DNA of 64,000 bases from Apoda limacodes (taxonomy: Eukaryota; Arthropoda; Insecta; Lepidoptera; Limacodidae): contig OX291547.1 of the NCBI GenBank assembly GCA_946406115.1, positions 5,151,001-5,215,000 of the forward strand, given 5' to 3'. Within the stretch, counting starts at the first letter, position 1; each line of letters starts with the position of its first letter. Shown piece after piece: positions 1 through 9,848 of this stretch. The position numbers and the translations under genes were made by a program. A model generated the notes under the pieces. The model saw only the letters and a program-made list of their open reading frames with translations, was not told the DNA's origin and made no database searches.

Positions 1-157
1 GGCGGTCGGCCGCTCTGGAAACTTTTGAATTCCTTACATAACTTTTAATACAAGTATAATAGTAAATTGTGTGGTGGTAAAGAAAAAATACCAACGAGAG
101 GCTATTTAGGAGCCTGAGGCTTTAATGACTCGAGTTTGTTATTTCTGTACCGCATGT

Positions 158-966
158 TGTAGCGAGTGAAGTATTTTATTTTGTATATGTAGTGTGTAAT
201 TAGCTTTAAATTACCCTTTTGCGTGTTATGTCAAAATCATTGTAAAATTCTATATCCATACATGCATGGAATGCCATACTCATTTACGTCAACAGTCTTT
301 TAAATCTGATTTTGAAAAAAGATGACAGATGGAAAATAGTCAGTCTTTTGGAGATTTTCTCGAAGATAGATGTTAAAATCAAAATTTACAATTTTTACCT
401 AAAATAAATAGGAATTAATCTTTTTGGAGTGCATCAAGTTCTTCGAGAAACAGGAACTAAGGAGATGTAAATTACAAGAGGAACTTACCGCACGAGATTT
501 AATAAGAGAAGGTTTGAATTTCTCGATAAAATATCTCAAGGTTGTGGGTTCTACCATAAACCCTCCCAACAGGTACCTAAGTGCATTTATTTGGATAGGT
601 GATTATTGTTATATTGATTCTGCGAATTGGCTTTTTTCGCCATATTGATTTTTAATTTCTCAATCTGAAAAGAATGGTAATGGCATAGATTGCTGAAAAT
701 TGGTGAATATTACATCATATTACGATTAATTGATATTTTCGACAATACAGTCGACCCGAAGGGAAAATTACGATACCATCGTCTAGATAGGAAAAAGACG
801 GCAAAACAGATAAATTCGGAAACTGAATTTAGTGCAATTTATTATGGAATTATAGACTTTCAAATTGTTTATTTGTGAAATAGTGATTGTATATAAAACT
901 AAAAATAAATTGTATTAACGAACCTATCTTTTCATTTATCTTCCCCTGGGGAATTGAGTCTTAACA
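158..966 (+). repeat. 5' LTR, copy 1
   Basis: Length 809 bp, from TGTAGCGAG to GTCTTAACA. TATAAAA at 892-898 and AATAAA at 904-909 are only a few bases apart near the 3' end, which implies a short R region. It lacks a 6-bp segment present in the 3' LTR near position 344. Confidence 0.92.
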
Positions 967-968
967 AG

Positions 969-982
969 CGGCGCCCAACGGG
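969..982 (+). other. Primer binding site, tRNA-Lys type
   Basis: GGCGCCCAACG, starting 4 nt past the LTR end, is complementary to the 3' end of eukaryotic tRNA-Lys (CUU-type, ...CGTTGGGCGCC). The match weakens after about 11 nt. The second copy is at 33187-33200. The following leader up to 1689 is A/T rich and holds no gene. Confidence 0.6.
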
Positions 983-1689
983 ATAAATAATACAATTTTT
1001 TATAGTTCTGTATACGATCACCTCACGCAAAAGTTTTTTTTAAAAAAAAAAAAAAATAGACATAATTTATAATTTTTTTTCAAAATTAAAAAAAAATGCA
1101 ACTATCTGCGTTACATTCATGTTTTACATGAGATTTTCGGACTCATTTGGCTAATTACTATTTTTTTTCTTTCGTCTCTGGTTTTAACAATTAAAAGGTT
1201 GTAATGTAAGAAAACCTTATTTATGTACTAATCGTCAGATTAATAACGAATTGCTAATATTAATAGTGTTTAATATTCATATAGGTCCACCAGGAAAAAA
1301 TACTTCGGAGAAAAACGTTTACATGGTTTTTTCTTGTTTTTTTTTGGATAAATGGAGACAGTGAAAAGCTGTGTCGTTTTATTATTTATGTTTGTCTCAA
1401 GTGAGGGGTTCTTTAACTACGTTATAAAACTACGTTATTTAACTAATAAATAAAAAGTCCCTACTAATAATAATTTTATTTTTGTTGTTTCCAAGATTAT
1501 CTCCGTCGATTATGTCTAAAGCAGTACTTGACATAAGTGGGATTACACGTATAATATCTTGGAATCAATTATATTAATATTGTTCTTACAGAAAGACTGT
1601 AAAGTAGTAAAAGCTTCGTTACGAATATTTTACTATTTTCTTTAAAGGAAGTGAGTGTTTGTGAAGAAATAAAAAAAAAAACTGTAAAA

Positions 1690-3057
1690 ATGGAAAAAAC
1701 TATTAAATATCACTTGCTCAACAAAAGTGAGCTGATCTATGAAACTTTAGTGAGATTTGAGAAACCAGCAGAATCATTAATAGGTCTGAAGCGTCAAATA
1801 TTAAAGTTGAATGAAAAATTACCAGCTAATGAGGTACTTGAGTCAACTTTAGATCCCAAAGAGGATATTGAAGGTGTAAAAGCTACTTTAACTTTTATAA
1901 AACAAAAGTTAGAGGACACAGGTATTAATAAGGAAAAAATTAAACGATTGGAAGCTTTTTTAAATCATATACATTTTAGATTACTACGTATTGACATCAC
2001 GGATAAGTTAAACTTGGGTCCAGAACTGGCTACAGTTAAAAATGAGTTCCAAAAATTGGATAAATTATGGAATAACAAGATTTTAGAGATTACTGAACTA
2101 GAATTTAATTCATTACAAGAAATTTCTGATTTAACTGATGACAATAGGTCAGAAGTCGGTAGTTTACCTGGAATTAACCAGGTATCTCAAAAATTTAATG
2201 AGGTCTTCAATAATTTAGAAGATGCAGACGTTAAACAAAATAAATTTATTACAGATTCTTGTGATAGAAGCTCTGCACTTGAATTGAAAAGATTCAATTA
2301 TAATGGGAAATCCTGCCCTAGGTCGTTTTTGCAAAAACTAGAAGAATTTAGGCTTTCTAGGAATATAAAAAAAGATTTACTGTTAGCTAGAGTGTTTGAA
2401 ATCTTTTCTGACGACGCTTTACATTGGTTTAGATTTATTAAAAAAAAGGTAAGCAATTGGGACGAACTTTGTATTAAATTAGTTGAAGATTTCGGTAGTT
2501 TTGACTACGATTATAAATTATTGAACTATATATACAAACGTACTCAAGGGGAGAACGAAAATATCGTTATTTATGTTGCAATAATGGTTGAAATGTTCAA
2601 TAGGCTAAAGAAATCGCTTTGTGAAAGTGACCAGTTAGAAATATTACTTCGGAACATTAGACCATGTTATTCTTTTTTTGTAATACCTGCAAATATTATG
2701 ACGATTGACAATTTAATTAATATTTGCAAGAAATACGACCAATTTATTGAAAAAAATAGTAATTTCAAAGAGCCAGAAAACGGGGAAGTGATTTTTTCTG
2801 ATTTTGATTATAAGAAACTTAGTAGTTCTTCAGAAACGCCCTTTGCTAATAACAAAGATATTAATTATGAAAATTGGAGACAGAAAGAGTTTAGAGCGAA
2901 ACCCCTTGATAATTTTAAATCTTTTAAAAATTACAAACAAAAACCTTTGGTTAAGTTGGAATCTAGTTCTCCTTATTATAAACCAACGGTTTATAGGAAT
3001 AAAAGTTTTAATCCGATACATAACGAAGCGCCAAAGGAAATTGCGGGCAGTTCATGA
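1690..3057 (+). CDS. gag: Gag polyprotein of the LTR retrotransposon, copy 1
   Basis: 455 aa from the first ATG (1690); the frame is open from 1651 but without an earlier ATG. The N-terminal third is rich in Lys, Glu and Leu and looks helical or coiled. From about residue 210 there is a capsid-like region ([20 protein letters not shown], then DDALHWFRF, then WDELCIKL) of the retrotransposon gag fold that binds and packages the element RNA. No zinc knuckle occurs in this frame; it follows directly in the overlapping pol frame, 1 nt ahead. The frame ends at TGA 3055-3057, overlapping pol by 254 nt. Confidence 0.85.
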   Translation: MEKTIKYHLLNKSELIYETLVRFEKPAESLIGLKRQILKLNEKLPANEVLESTLDPKEDIEGVKATLTFIKQKLEDTGINKEKIKRLEAFLNHIHFRLLRIDITDKLNLGPELATVKNEFQKLDKLWNNKILEITELEFNSLQEISDLTDDNRSEVGSLPGINQVSQKFNEVFNNLEDADVKQNKFITDSCDRSSALELKRFNYNGKSCPRSFLQKLEEFRLSRNIKKDLLLARVFEIFSDDALHWFRFIKKKVSNWDELCIKLVEDFGSFDYDYKLLNYIYKRTQGENENIVIYVAIMVEMFNRLKKSLCESDQLEILLRNIRPCYSFFVIPANIMTIDNLINICKKYDQFIEKNSNFKEPENGEVIFSDFDYKKLSSSSETPFANNKDINYENWRQKEFRAKPLDNFKSFKNYKQKPLVKLESSSPYYKPTVYRNKSFNPIHNEAPKEIAGSS

Positions 3058-5656
3058 AAATCGTCCGCCATTTTGTGTTCGATGCCGTGTACATGGACAC
3101 GAACTTAGTAAATGCACTTCTAATAACATTGCCTGTTATAGATGTGGTGTTAAAAATTTAAGAACGATAGATTGCTCTAATTGTAATCAATCTTCTAATA
3201 AGAATTACTTTAAAAATACTATAAATTATAATCGTTGTAGACAGGATTTACACGACTGGTCGTCATGGCTTAGCAAAGTCAATATTTTTTTCAATTCCTT
3301 TCGTACTTCGGTCCTGTTTAACAATGAAAATGATAATTTACGTCCTTTTTTAAAAATAAATATAAAAGAGACAGAATGTATGGGTCTTTTAGACACAGGT
3401 TCTTGCATCAGCGTTTTAGGGAATAATTCACATCTAGCCATACAAAAGCTAGGTTTTACACTTTTAAGGGATGAGAATATAAAAGTTTCGACTGCTGGTA
3501 AAGCAGTACACCAAGCTATTGGCTATTTTTTATTGCCAATGGTATTTAATAAACAATTTAATATAATTAAAACATTTGTTTTCCCAGATTTGTTCCCTTC
3601 AATAATTTTAGGGATAGATTTTTGGAAATCTTTTAATTTGGCACCTAATCTATTTCAAGTTAAGAATGAAATTAAAAAATACAATATATCTGAACTTTCT
3701 AAAGTGGAAAACAAGATTCAGTTTTATAATAACCTTTCCCCTCTTCAAAAGGAGACGGCGGACAGAGTTATTAGTAATTTTAAAGCGATTTCGTTTGAGG
3801 AAACTGGCATTATTGGTGAAACTAATCTAGTTACACATAAAATAGATACTGGTGATCACGCACAGATTAAACAACGAAATTATAGGCTGTCTCCGGAAAG
3901 ACAACGGGTACTTAGTGAAGAAGTAGATAAAATGATAAAGTGGGACATTATTGAACCATGCGAGAGCCCATGGTTATCTCCAGTCTTAGTTACGCCTAAG
4001 AAGAATGGCGAATGGAGATTTTGTTTGGATAGTAGGAAATTAAATTCAATTACTAGGAAAGACGCGTATAATTTACCTTTTATTAATGAAATCTTAGATA
4101 ATTTGTCTAATGCGAAATATTTAAGCAGTATTGATATTGCAAAAGCATTTTGCCAGATTCCTTTACACGTAGATGACAGAAACAAAACTGCGTTTTACGT
4201 TCCGACACGCGGCAGTTTCCAATTTAAGCGATTACCCTTCGGGTTATCAAATAGTCCTGCTACACAACAGAGATTGATGGATTCCTTGTTTTCTCCCAAT
4301 TTTAACAACAAAGTATTCTGTTATTTAGATGATATTATCATTATTAGCGAGAGTTTCGAAGAACACATATCCCTTTTAAATCGAGTACTTGAAAAACTCA
4401 CAAAGGCTCGTTTAACTATTAATTTTGAGAAGTGTAAGTTTTTTAAAAATGAGCTAAAATATCTAGGTTACATTGTGGACGAACGTGGTCTACGCACAGA
4501 CCCAGATAAGATGAAAGCCATTCTTGAAATCTCTACTCCTAAATCGCGTAAGGAGGTTCGTCGTTTTTTAGGAACAGCTAGTTACTATAGACGTTTTATA
4601 CCCAATTTTAGTACTGTAGCTGGTCCTCTTAATTTATTAACGTCTGCGGGTAAAAATACGCCAAGATTTAAATGGACGAAAGAAGCGGATAACGCATTTA
4701 GTACTTTGAAAAATCATTTTGTAAATACACCTATTTTAGCTTGTCCCAATTATGATCTACCATTTAGTGTACATTGTGATGCATCTGGTTTTGGCATAGG
4801 TGCAATGCTTACTCAGGAGGTAGACGGCAATGAGGTTGTTGTGGCATACATGAGTAAGTCTTTATCTAAACAACAACGGAATTACTCGGCCACGGAGCGA
4901 GAAACGCTAGCGGTTATTCTAGCATTAGAGCATTGGCGTTGTTTTCTTGACAACGGGAAACAATTTATTATTTTTACTGACCATGCTGCATTGAAATGGT
5001 TTTTAAATTTATCTAATCCAACGGGTAGGTTAGCCAGATGGACCATTCGGTTGTCTTGCTTTAATTTTATTTTAAAACATAAAAGAGGAAAGGATAATGT
5101 TGTTCCTGATATTTTATCTCGGTCTACCCCTATAATAGAGAACACATCAACTGACATACAGACTGACGTAGATGATGTTTCCCATAAATACGTAGAACCA
5201 ATTGATACTGATCGGAGTATGATTTGGTACGAACAAAAGCGTACCAATTGCTTAAATAATCCATCAGATTGTTTAGATTTCTGTATTAAGGACGGGAAAT
5301 TACTTAAAAAAGTTGAAACGGAACCTGATAGTGATTACATGTGGAAGGAGGTTCCGAATCCTAACGATAGGCTTAATATTATTGCGGCTAAACATACGGA
5401 GCCGTCAAACTCACATTTTGGTGCTTTTAAGACCTTTAAAAAGATATCAAAAGATTTTTATTGGCCAGGAATGTTCCGCCAGATATCCAACTACATAGCT
5501 GATTGTTCTACATGCTTGGCTTACAAGCATCAAAACCATTCCCCATTTGGTGTCATGGGAAAACCTAAAATTTGTTCACGTCCTTTTCAATGTATCTCCA
5601 TTGACTTAGTTGGTCCTCTACCAATGACACATGCTGTTTCAGTAAATACTGTTTAA
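2804..5656 (+). CDS. pol: Pol polyprotein (NC-PR-RT-RNase H-integrase N-part), copy 1
   Basis: Open frame of 950 codons, +1 relative to gag, so expression needs frameshifting in the overlap; there is no convincing independent start. Residues from 2804: CCHC knuckle C91/C94/H99/C104; a second cluster C111/C114/C124/C127; aspartic protease DTG 197-199 and ILGIDF about 268-273; RT with YLDD at 507-510; RNase H with Asp659 and Asp726; integrase zinc site H864/H871/C901/C904; first catalytic Asp at about 934. The frame stops at TAA 5654-5656, inside the integrase core. The rest of integrase is in another frame from 5748. Confidence 0.88.
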   Translation: MIIRNLVVLQKRPLLITKILIMKIGDRKSLERNPLIILNLLKITNKNLWLSWNLVLLIINQRFIGIKVLIRYITKRQRKLRAVHENRPPFCVRCRVHGHELSKCTSNNIACYRCGVKNLRTIDCSNCNQSSNKNYFKNTINYNRCRQDLHDWSSWLSKVNIFFNSFRTSVLFNNENDNLRPFLKINIKETECMGLLDTGSCISVLGNNSHLAIQKLGFTLLRDENIKVSTAGKAVHQAIGYFLLPMVFNKQFNIIKTFVFPDLFPSIILGIDFWKSFNLAPNLFQVKNEIKKYNISELSKVENKIQFYNNLSPLQKETADRVISNFKAISFEETGIIGETNLVTHKIDTGDHAQIKQRNYRLSPERQRVLSEEVDKMIKWDIIEPCESPWLSPVLVTPKKNGEWRFCLDSRKLNSITRKDAYNLPFINEILDNLSNAKYLSSIDIAKAFCQIPLHVDDRNKTAFYVPTRGSFQFKRLPFGLSNSPATQQRLMDSLFSPNFNNKVFCYLDDIIIISESFEEHISLLNRVLEKLTKARLTINFEKCKFFKNELKYLGYIVDERGLRTDPDKMKAILEISTPKSRKEVRRFLGTASYYRRFIPNFSTVAGPLNLLTSAGKNTPRFKWTKEADNAFSTLKNHFVNTPILACPNYDLPFSVHCDASGFGIGAMLTQEVDGNEVVVAYMSKSLSKQQRNYSATERETLAVILALEHWRCFLDNGKQFIIFTDHAALKWFLNLSNPTGRLARWTIRLSCFNFILKHKRGKDNVVPDILSRSTPIIENTSTDIQTDVDDVSHKYVEPIDTDRSMIWYEQKRTNCLNNPSDCLDFCIKDGKLLKKVETEPDSDYMWKEVPNPNDRLNIIAAKHTEPSNSHFGAFKTFKKISKDFYWPGMFRQISNYIADCSTCLAYKHQNHSPFGVMGKPKICSRPFQCISIDLVGPLPMTHAVSVNTV

Positions 5657-5747
5657 TTTTTCCTTTAAAAAAAGCCACAGCGGCTAATGTATTAAAAACC
5701 TTGGAAAACGATGTTTTCTTGGTTTACGGAGTACCCCAAACAAAATT

Positions 5748-6395
5748 ATGGACAATGGTTCACAATTTACCAGTCACGATTGTAAAAATCTTTGGGAAAA
5801 GTATAACATTCCAAAAGTATTTTACACTCCACGTTACTGTCCACAAGTAAATACTGTGGAACGTTATAATAAAACTATTATTACGGCTATTGCAGCCTTA
5901 GTAGGCGAAGACCACCGAACTTGGGACAAATTTATTCCACAAGTACAAATGGCTATTAATTCGTCTTGTAATCATACGACTGGCTATTCACCAGCGTTTT
6001 TAGTTTTCGGCCGTGAATTAGTGACCGATGGTAATATTTTCGCGAAGTACGAGGACTTCGACAATTTCGTATTTATGCCCAGGGATATTTATGCTGAGCA
6101 TACCGGGTTTCTTGCTAATATATTTAACAAGGTTGAATTAGCTTTATATAAGGCACATCAGAAGAACGCAGAACATTATAATCTGCGTCGTACTTTTAAA
6201 GAGTTTAATGTTAATGATTATGTATGGAGACGCAATCACGTTTTAAGTGATGCCGGTGCTTATTTCAGCACTAAGCTAGCTCCGAAATTCGTAAAATGTC
6301 GCGTTATACGTAAAGTTTCACCGTTAGTATACGAACTGGTGGACTTAAATGATAAAAATGTGGGTATTTACCATATTAAGGATTTTAAATGTTGA
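5748..6395 (+). pseudogene. Integrase C-terminal part, separated from pol by stop and frameshift, copy 1
   Basis: Open frame of 215 codons starting MDNGSQFTS. It carries the second and third acidic residues of the DDE core (Asp2 and Glu38, 35 residues apart) and a C-terminal domain ending HIKDFKC. Between the pol stop (5656) and this frame, about 90 bp in disturbed frames still resemble integrase, so this is one interrupted gene. The ATG at 5748 is an internal Met, not a natural start. No chromodomain was recognised. Confidence 0.8.
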
Positions 6396-6607
6396 AGATA
6401 CCTCTTAAATTGAGGGCACACTTTGTGCAATTTAATTATAATTAACTACTTATGTAATGGACCAAAGAAATTGGTTTTTAAAGCATTTGCCTTATATATT
6501 ATTGTTTATGAAGCTAATATATGCTTTCCTAATTGTTTTACAACTAACTTAAGAGCTAGTGATGTGTTTTTTAAATTACTAATCACGATATGTTGTTTTT
6601 TTACGTT

Positions 6608-6850
6608 TTCAAAATTCAAAAAGTCATTTGAACGACACCGTCGTTATTATAAAAATAACATTTAGACTTAATTTAATTTATATTCCTCTTTTACCTACTT
6701 CAAAATTCAAAAAGTCATTTGAACGACACCGTCGTTATTATAAAAATAATATTTAGACCTAATTTAATTTATATTCCTCTTTTACCTTCTTCAAAATTCA
6801 AAAAGTTATTTTAACGACACCGTAGTTTTTATAAAAATAACGTTTAGACC
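6608..6850 (+). repeat. 91-bp tandem repeat, about 2.7 copies, copy 1
   Basis: Units start at 6608, 6699 and 6790 with TTCAAAATTCAAAAAG and contain AACGACACCGTCGTTATTAT. Within each, AACGAC...GTCGTT is a small inverted repeat. It lies in the noncoding stretch between integrase and the 3' LTR (6396-7902). Confidence 0.85.
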
Positions 6851-7491
6851 TTTATTAATATTTTGTTGTTTTTTATCTTTTATTTCCTTTAGAGGAAAAA
6901 TAACTTTATTTTCTTTCGATTGGCATGCAGGAGATGCTTTGATTTGTATTTATATTTAACTACGAATAATAATTTTCATTAAAGTCGATTGGACGCATTC
7001 TTTATTTAAATATTTTAACTGATTCTCAAAAAAGCTATTTGTTCTCTCACGTCAAGAGACGTAATTTCTCTATTTGTACATTTTTCTTGTCTATTTGACA
7101 CGTAATTGAAACGTAATTTAACGTTATTTTATATTTTTTCTCAATATTACTATAACAACGACAAATTTCGTTGTTGATGTCTGCGACATTATTTATTGTA
7201 ATTTTCTTTACATAGTTTCTTTAGTAGTACTCCTTCCTTGGGTCGGTTATACGACTTTTGCGTTATTAAATGGAGACCAAAGAGCACGACATCTTTGGCT
7301 CATATTAATTCTAAAAGCTATTGTAGCTTATTATATAAAAATACTTAATTTATTTTAACTAATTTTCTTTATTAATTATCTAATTTCTTACGCGTTTTAC
7401 TTTCTAGCTACTTTCAAACTTGCAATTTTAGACAGTCTCTTTAATATTTATCTCATAATTAAAGGTTTTTAATACAGCGGGGTTTTAGCTT

Positions 7492-7612
7492 GAGCAGTAT
7501 GACAACTCATTAAATAAGTTTATGTCCAAAATATGGAGCGGGGATTGACAACTCCTTAAAAAAGCCCTTGTCGAGGAATTTGAGCGGTGGGATAACTCAT
7601 TAAATAAGCCTT
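7492..7612 (+). repeat. Degenerate 44-46 bp repeat, 3 copies, copy 1
   Basis: Three imperfect units begin GAGC(A/G)G at 7492, 7536 and 7582 and contain ACAACTC(A/C)TTAAA-like cores. Located upstream of the polypurine tract; no gene is present in 6850-7886. Confidence 0.6.
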
Positions 7613-7886
7613 ATATCGTAGTCCTAGTTGTAATAAGGCATTTGGCCAAGATACAACAATAACATCAAGTCCCTTACAGATCGGTCATGGGGTTCCTTAG
7701 CGGTTATGCCCTTCGTGTGTGGATGAATGAATAGGAAGTATATGAGGTTAGCGTGTTAGGTTGGGTTAGTATGAGTGATGAGGTTAGAGTATTAGATGCG
7801 TACGTGATGTAAGTTTTAAGGGATCGGTTCTGTTTTTTAAATTATTAAACTAACAGCCCGGAAAATTCGTCTAACCGAATTTTCAC

Positions 7887-7899
7887 GAGGAAGGGGGGA
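7887..7899 (+). other. Polypurine tract
   Basis: GAGGAAGGGGGGA lies 3 nt before the 3' LTR, the expected place for plus-strand priming. The second copy is at 40105-40117. Confidence 0.75.
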
Positions 7900-7902
7900 T
7901 TA

Positions 7903-8717
7903 TGTAGCGAGTGAAGTATTTTATTTTGTATATGTAGTGTGTAATTAGCTTTAAATTACCCTTTTGCGTGTTATGTCAAAATCATTGTAAAATTCTATAT
8001 CCATACATGCATGGAATGCCATACTCATTTACGTCAACAGTCTTTTAAATCTGATTTTGAAAAAAGATGACAGATGGAAAATATTCAGAGTCAGTCTTTT
8101 GGAGATTTTCTCGAAGATAGATGTTAAAATCAAAATTTACAATTTTTACCTGAAATAAATAGGAATTAATCTTTTTGGAGTGCATCAAGTTCTTCGAGAA
8201 ACAGGAACTAAGGAGATGTAAATTACAAGAGGAACTTACCGCACGAGATTTAATAAGAGAAGGTTTGAATTTCTCGATAAAATATCTCAAGGTTGTGGGT
8301 TCTACCATAAACCCTCCCAACAGGTACCTAAGTGCATTTATTTGGATAGGTGATTATTGTTATATTGATTCTGCGAATTGGCTTTTTTCGCCATATTGAT
8401 TTTTAATTTCTCAATCTGAAAAGAATGGTAATGGCATAGATTGCTGAAAATTGGTGAATATTACATCATATTACGATTAATTGATATTTTCGACAATACA
8501 GTCGACCCGAAGGGAAAATTACGATACCATCGTCTAGATAGGAAAAAGACGGCAAAACAGATAAATTCGGAAACTGAATTTAGTGCAATTTATTATGGAA
8601 TTATAGACCTTCAAATTGTTTATTTGTGAAATAGTGATTGTATATAAAACTAAAAATAAATTGTATTAACGAACCTATCTTTTCATTTATCTTCCCCTGG
8701 GGAATTGAGTCTTAACA
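7903..8717 (+). repeat. 3' LTR, copy 1
   Basis: Length 815 bp. It differs from the 5' LTR by an extra 6 bp (ATATTCAGAGTC against ATAGTC at about 8080), A/G in TACCTRAAATAA and T/C in ATAGACYTTC. It ends in ACA followed by the target duplication ATGT. Confidence 0.92.
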
Positions 8718-9069
8718 ATGTGTTACATACAATGTTTTTCATCACATTTACGAATAAATAAATAAAAATATAGGGTGAAAAAATAAATAAACCCACCAAA
8801 ACAAATTGAAATAGCAAGAATAGAAGTATAGATAACGCCACTTAGAAAATTAATGAACTAGTAAATTTGGCTAAAGTTTCCAAGAGCTTTCTTTTTTTCT
8901 CAAAAGTTTACGCGGACAAAGTTGAACCTCCATTCTCAAGTCGATGCGTATTTACTTATTTATTATTAACTGGCTTTTGCCTGCAGTTCCAGCTGCCCTA
9001 ATTGTGGTTATCGGTGTAGGATTTCAACGGCAACTCTAGAATAATAGAAAAAAAAACTGACTCACACTT

Positions 9070-9222
9070 GACGTGTTCAAGTAGCCTATGTTCTTTCCCG
9101 GGACTCAAATTATCTCTACCAAATTTCATGGAAATCGGATCAGCGGTTTAAGCGTGAAGTGGTAACAGACAGATAGACAGACAGACTATCGCATTTATAA
9201 TATTAGAATGTACTAGTATGGA
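9070..9222 (+). repeat. Lepidopteran interspersed repeat fragment (ACOX intron 4)
   Basis: Contains GTAGCCTATGTTCTTTCCC, ATCGGATCAGCGGTTTAAGC, a GACAGACAGA run and GCATTTATAATATTAG. I recognise this combination from many lepidopteran genomes as the tail of an abundant LINE/SINE-type repeat. The rest of 8722-9724 is intron with no recognised gene. The second copy is at 41288-41440. Confidence 0.65.
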
Positions 9223-9446
9223 TTGCAGTAAAACAGTTAATAAACCATATCACTACAAACTTACACTTAAAACACATACATTTCAACAACAAAAACATGT
9301 AGTTTTAAAACTTTTTGCACTGGGTCTACAAACTCGGTATCTTAGACACGAACAAGTAACTAGCTTATTTCAGGAAAATCTTGTCACCACCAACGCAGAT
9401 GAGCGTTGGCTATATTTATTTTTAAAACTCTACGTTATCTCTCCTC

Positions 9447-9500
9447 AGAATTAAGGGTTCGATACGGCAAGTGAGTTTAGGATCGTTGAGAATTCTTCTC
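9447..9500 (-). mobile_element. Short non-LTR retrotransposon fragment
   Basis: GGGTTCGATACGGCAAGTGA and the bases after it match the upstream part of the antisense element at 19490-19540 with scattered changes. The second copy is at 41665-41718. Confidence 0.5.
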
Positions 9501-9724
9501 TTAATTAAATTGAACTTGAATTTATAATTAAAATTTTTTTTTTAATTTATTTTGTTGGGGTGATATAAAAATCAATAAAACTTTTTTTAAAAAAATTCTA
9601 TAACACAACACCGCGAAAGCGACTATTACTACTAAGATAGTAAAGCTAAGAAATGGTTGTTATGCGGTAGAAAAAAAATTTATCACTTAAATACAAATGT
9701 CTTACACAAAATGTCTCTGACTAG

Positions 9725-9848
9725 ACAGAACTGGGTCATGGCACATTTATAAGAGGATTAGAGACGACAGCCACATACGATCCTTCCACCCAGGAGTTCG
9801 TACTACACAGCCCAACGCTCACCTCCTACAAGTGGTGGCCAGGAGGGT
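9725..9848 (+). CDS. ACOX1: ACOX alternative exon 4A, copy 1
   Basis: Same as the exon at 41943-42066. Its partner 4B would lie left of the window, so this is the first visible exon of the 5'-cut gene. Confidence 0.87.

Larger units (their letters stand above)
158..8717 (+). mobile_element. Ty3/Gypsy-type LTR retrotransposon, copy 1
   Basis: Length 8,560 bp, bounded by TG...CA LTRs and flanked by the 4-bp target duplication ATGT (154-157, 8718-8721). Domain order is gag, zinc knuckles, protease, RT, RNase H, integrase, the Ty3/Gypsy order. The sequence after the LTR matches the 3' end of tRNA-Lys, and a purine tract precedes the 3' LTR. The LTRs differ by two substitutions and one 6-bp indel, so the insertion is young. 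Integrase is interrupted, so this copy should not move on its own. No envelope-like frame follows integrase. RT wording resembles Osvaldo/Blastopia/mdg3-like elements, but lineage is inferred. It sits between ACOX exons 4B and 4A in sense orientation. Confidence 0.93.

Noticed and set aside
424..878. Two short open frames (74 and 62 codons), repeated in every LTR
   Set aside because: They lie wholly inside the LTR, lack an ATG at the stated start and show no family signal.
6608..6850. CRISPR-like array
   Set aside because: Units are contiguous 91-bp tandem copies with no spacers, in an insect retrotransposon.
6396..7902. Envelope gene after integrase
   Set aside because: Only short frames without signal peptide, membrane segment or cysteine pattern; the region is repeats and AT-rich DNA.
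9218..9454. 78-codon open frame just upstream of exon 4A
   Set aside because: Begins in a lepidopteran repeat tail and ends in a LINE fragment; no family resemblance.
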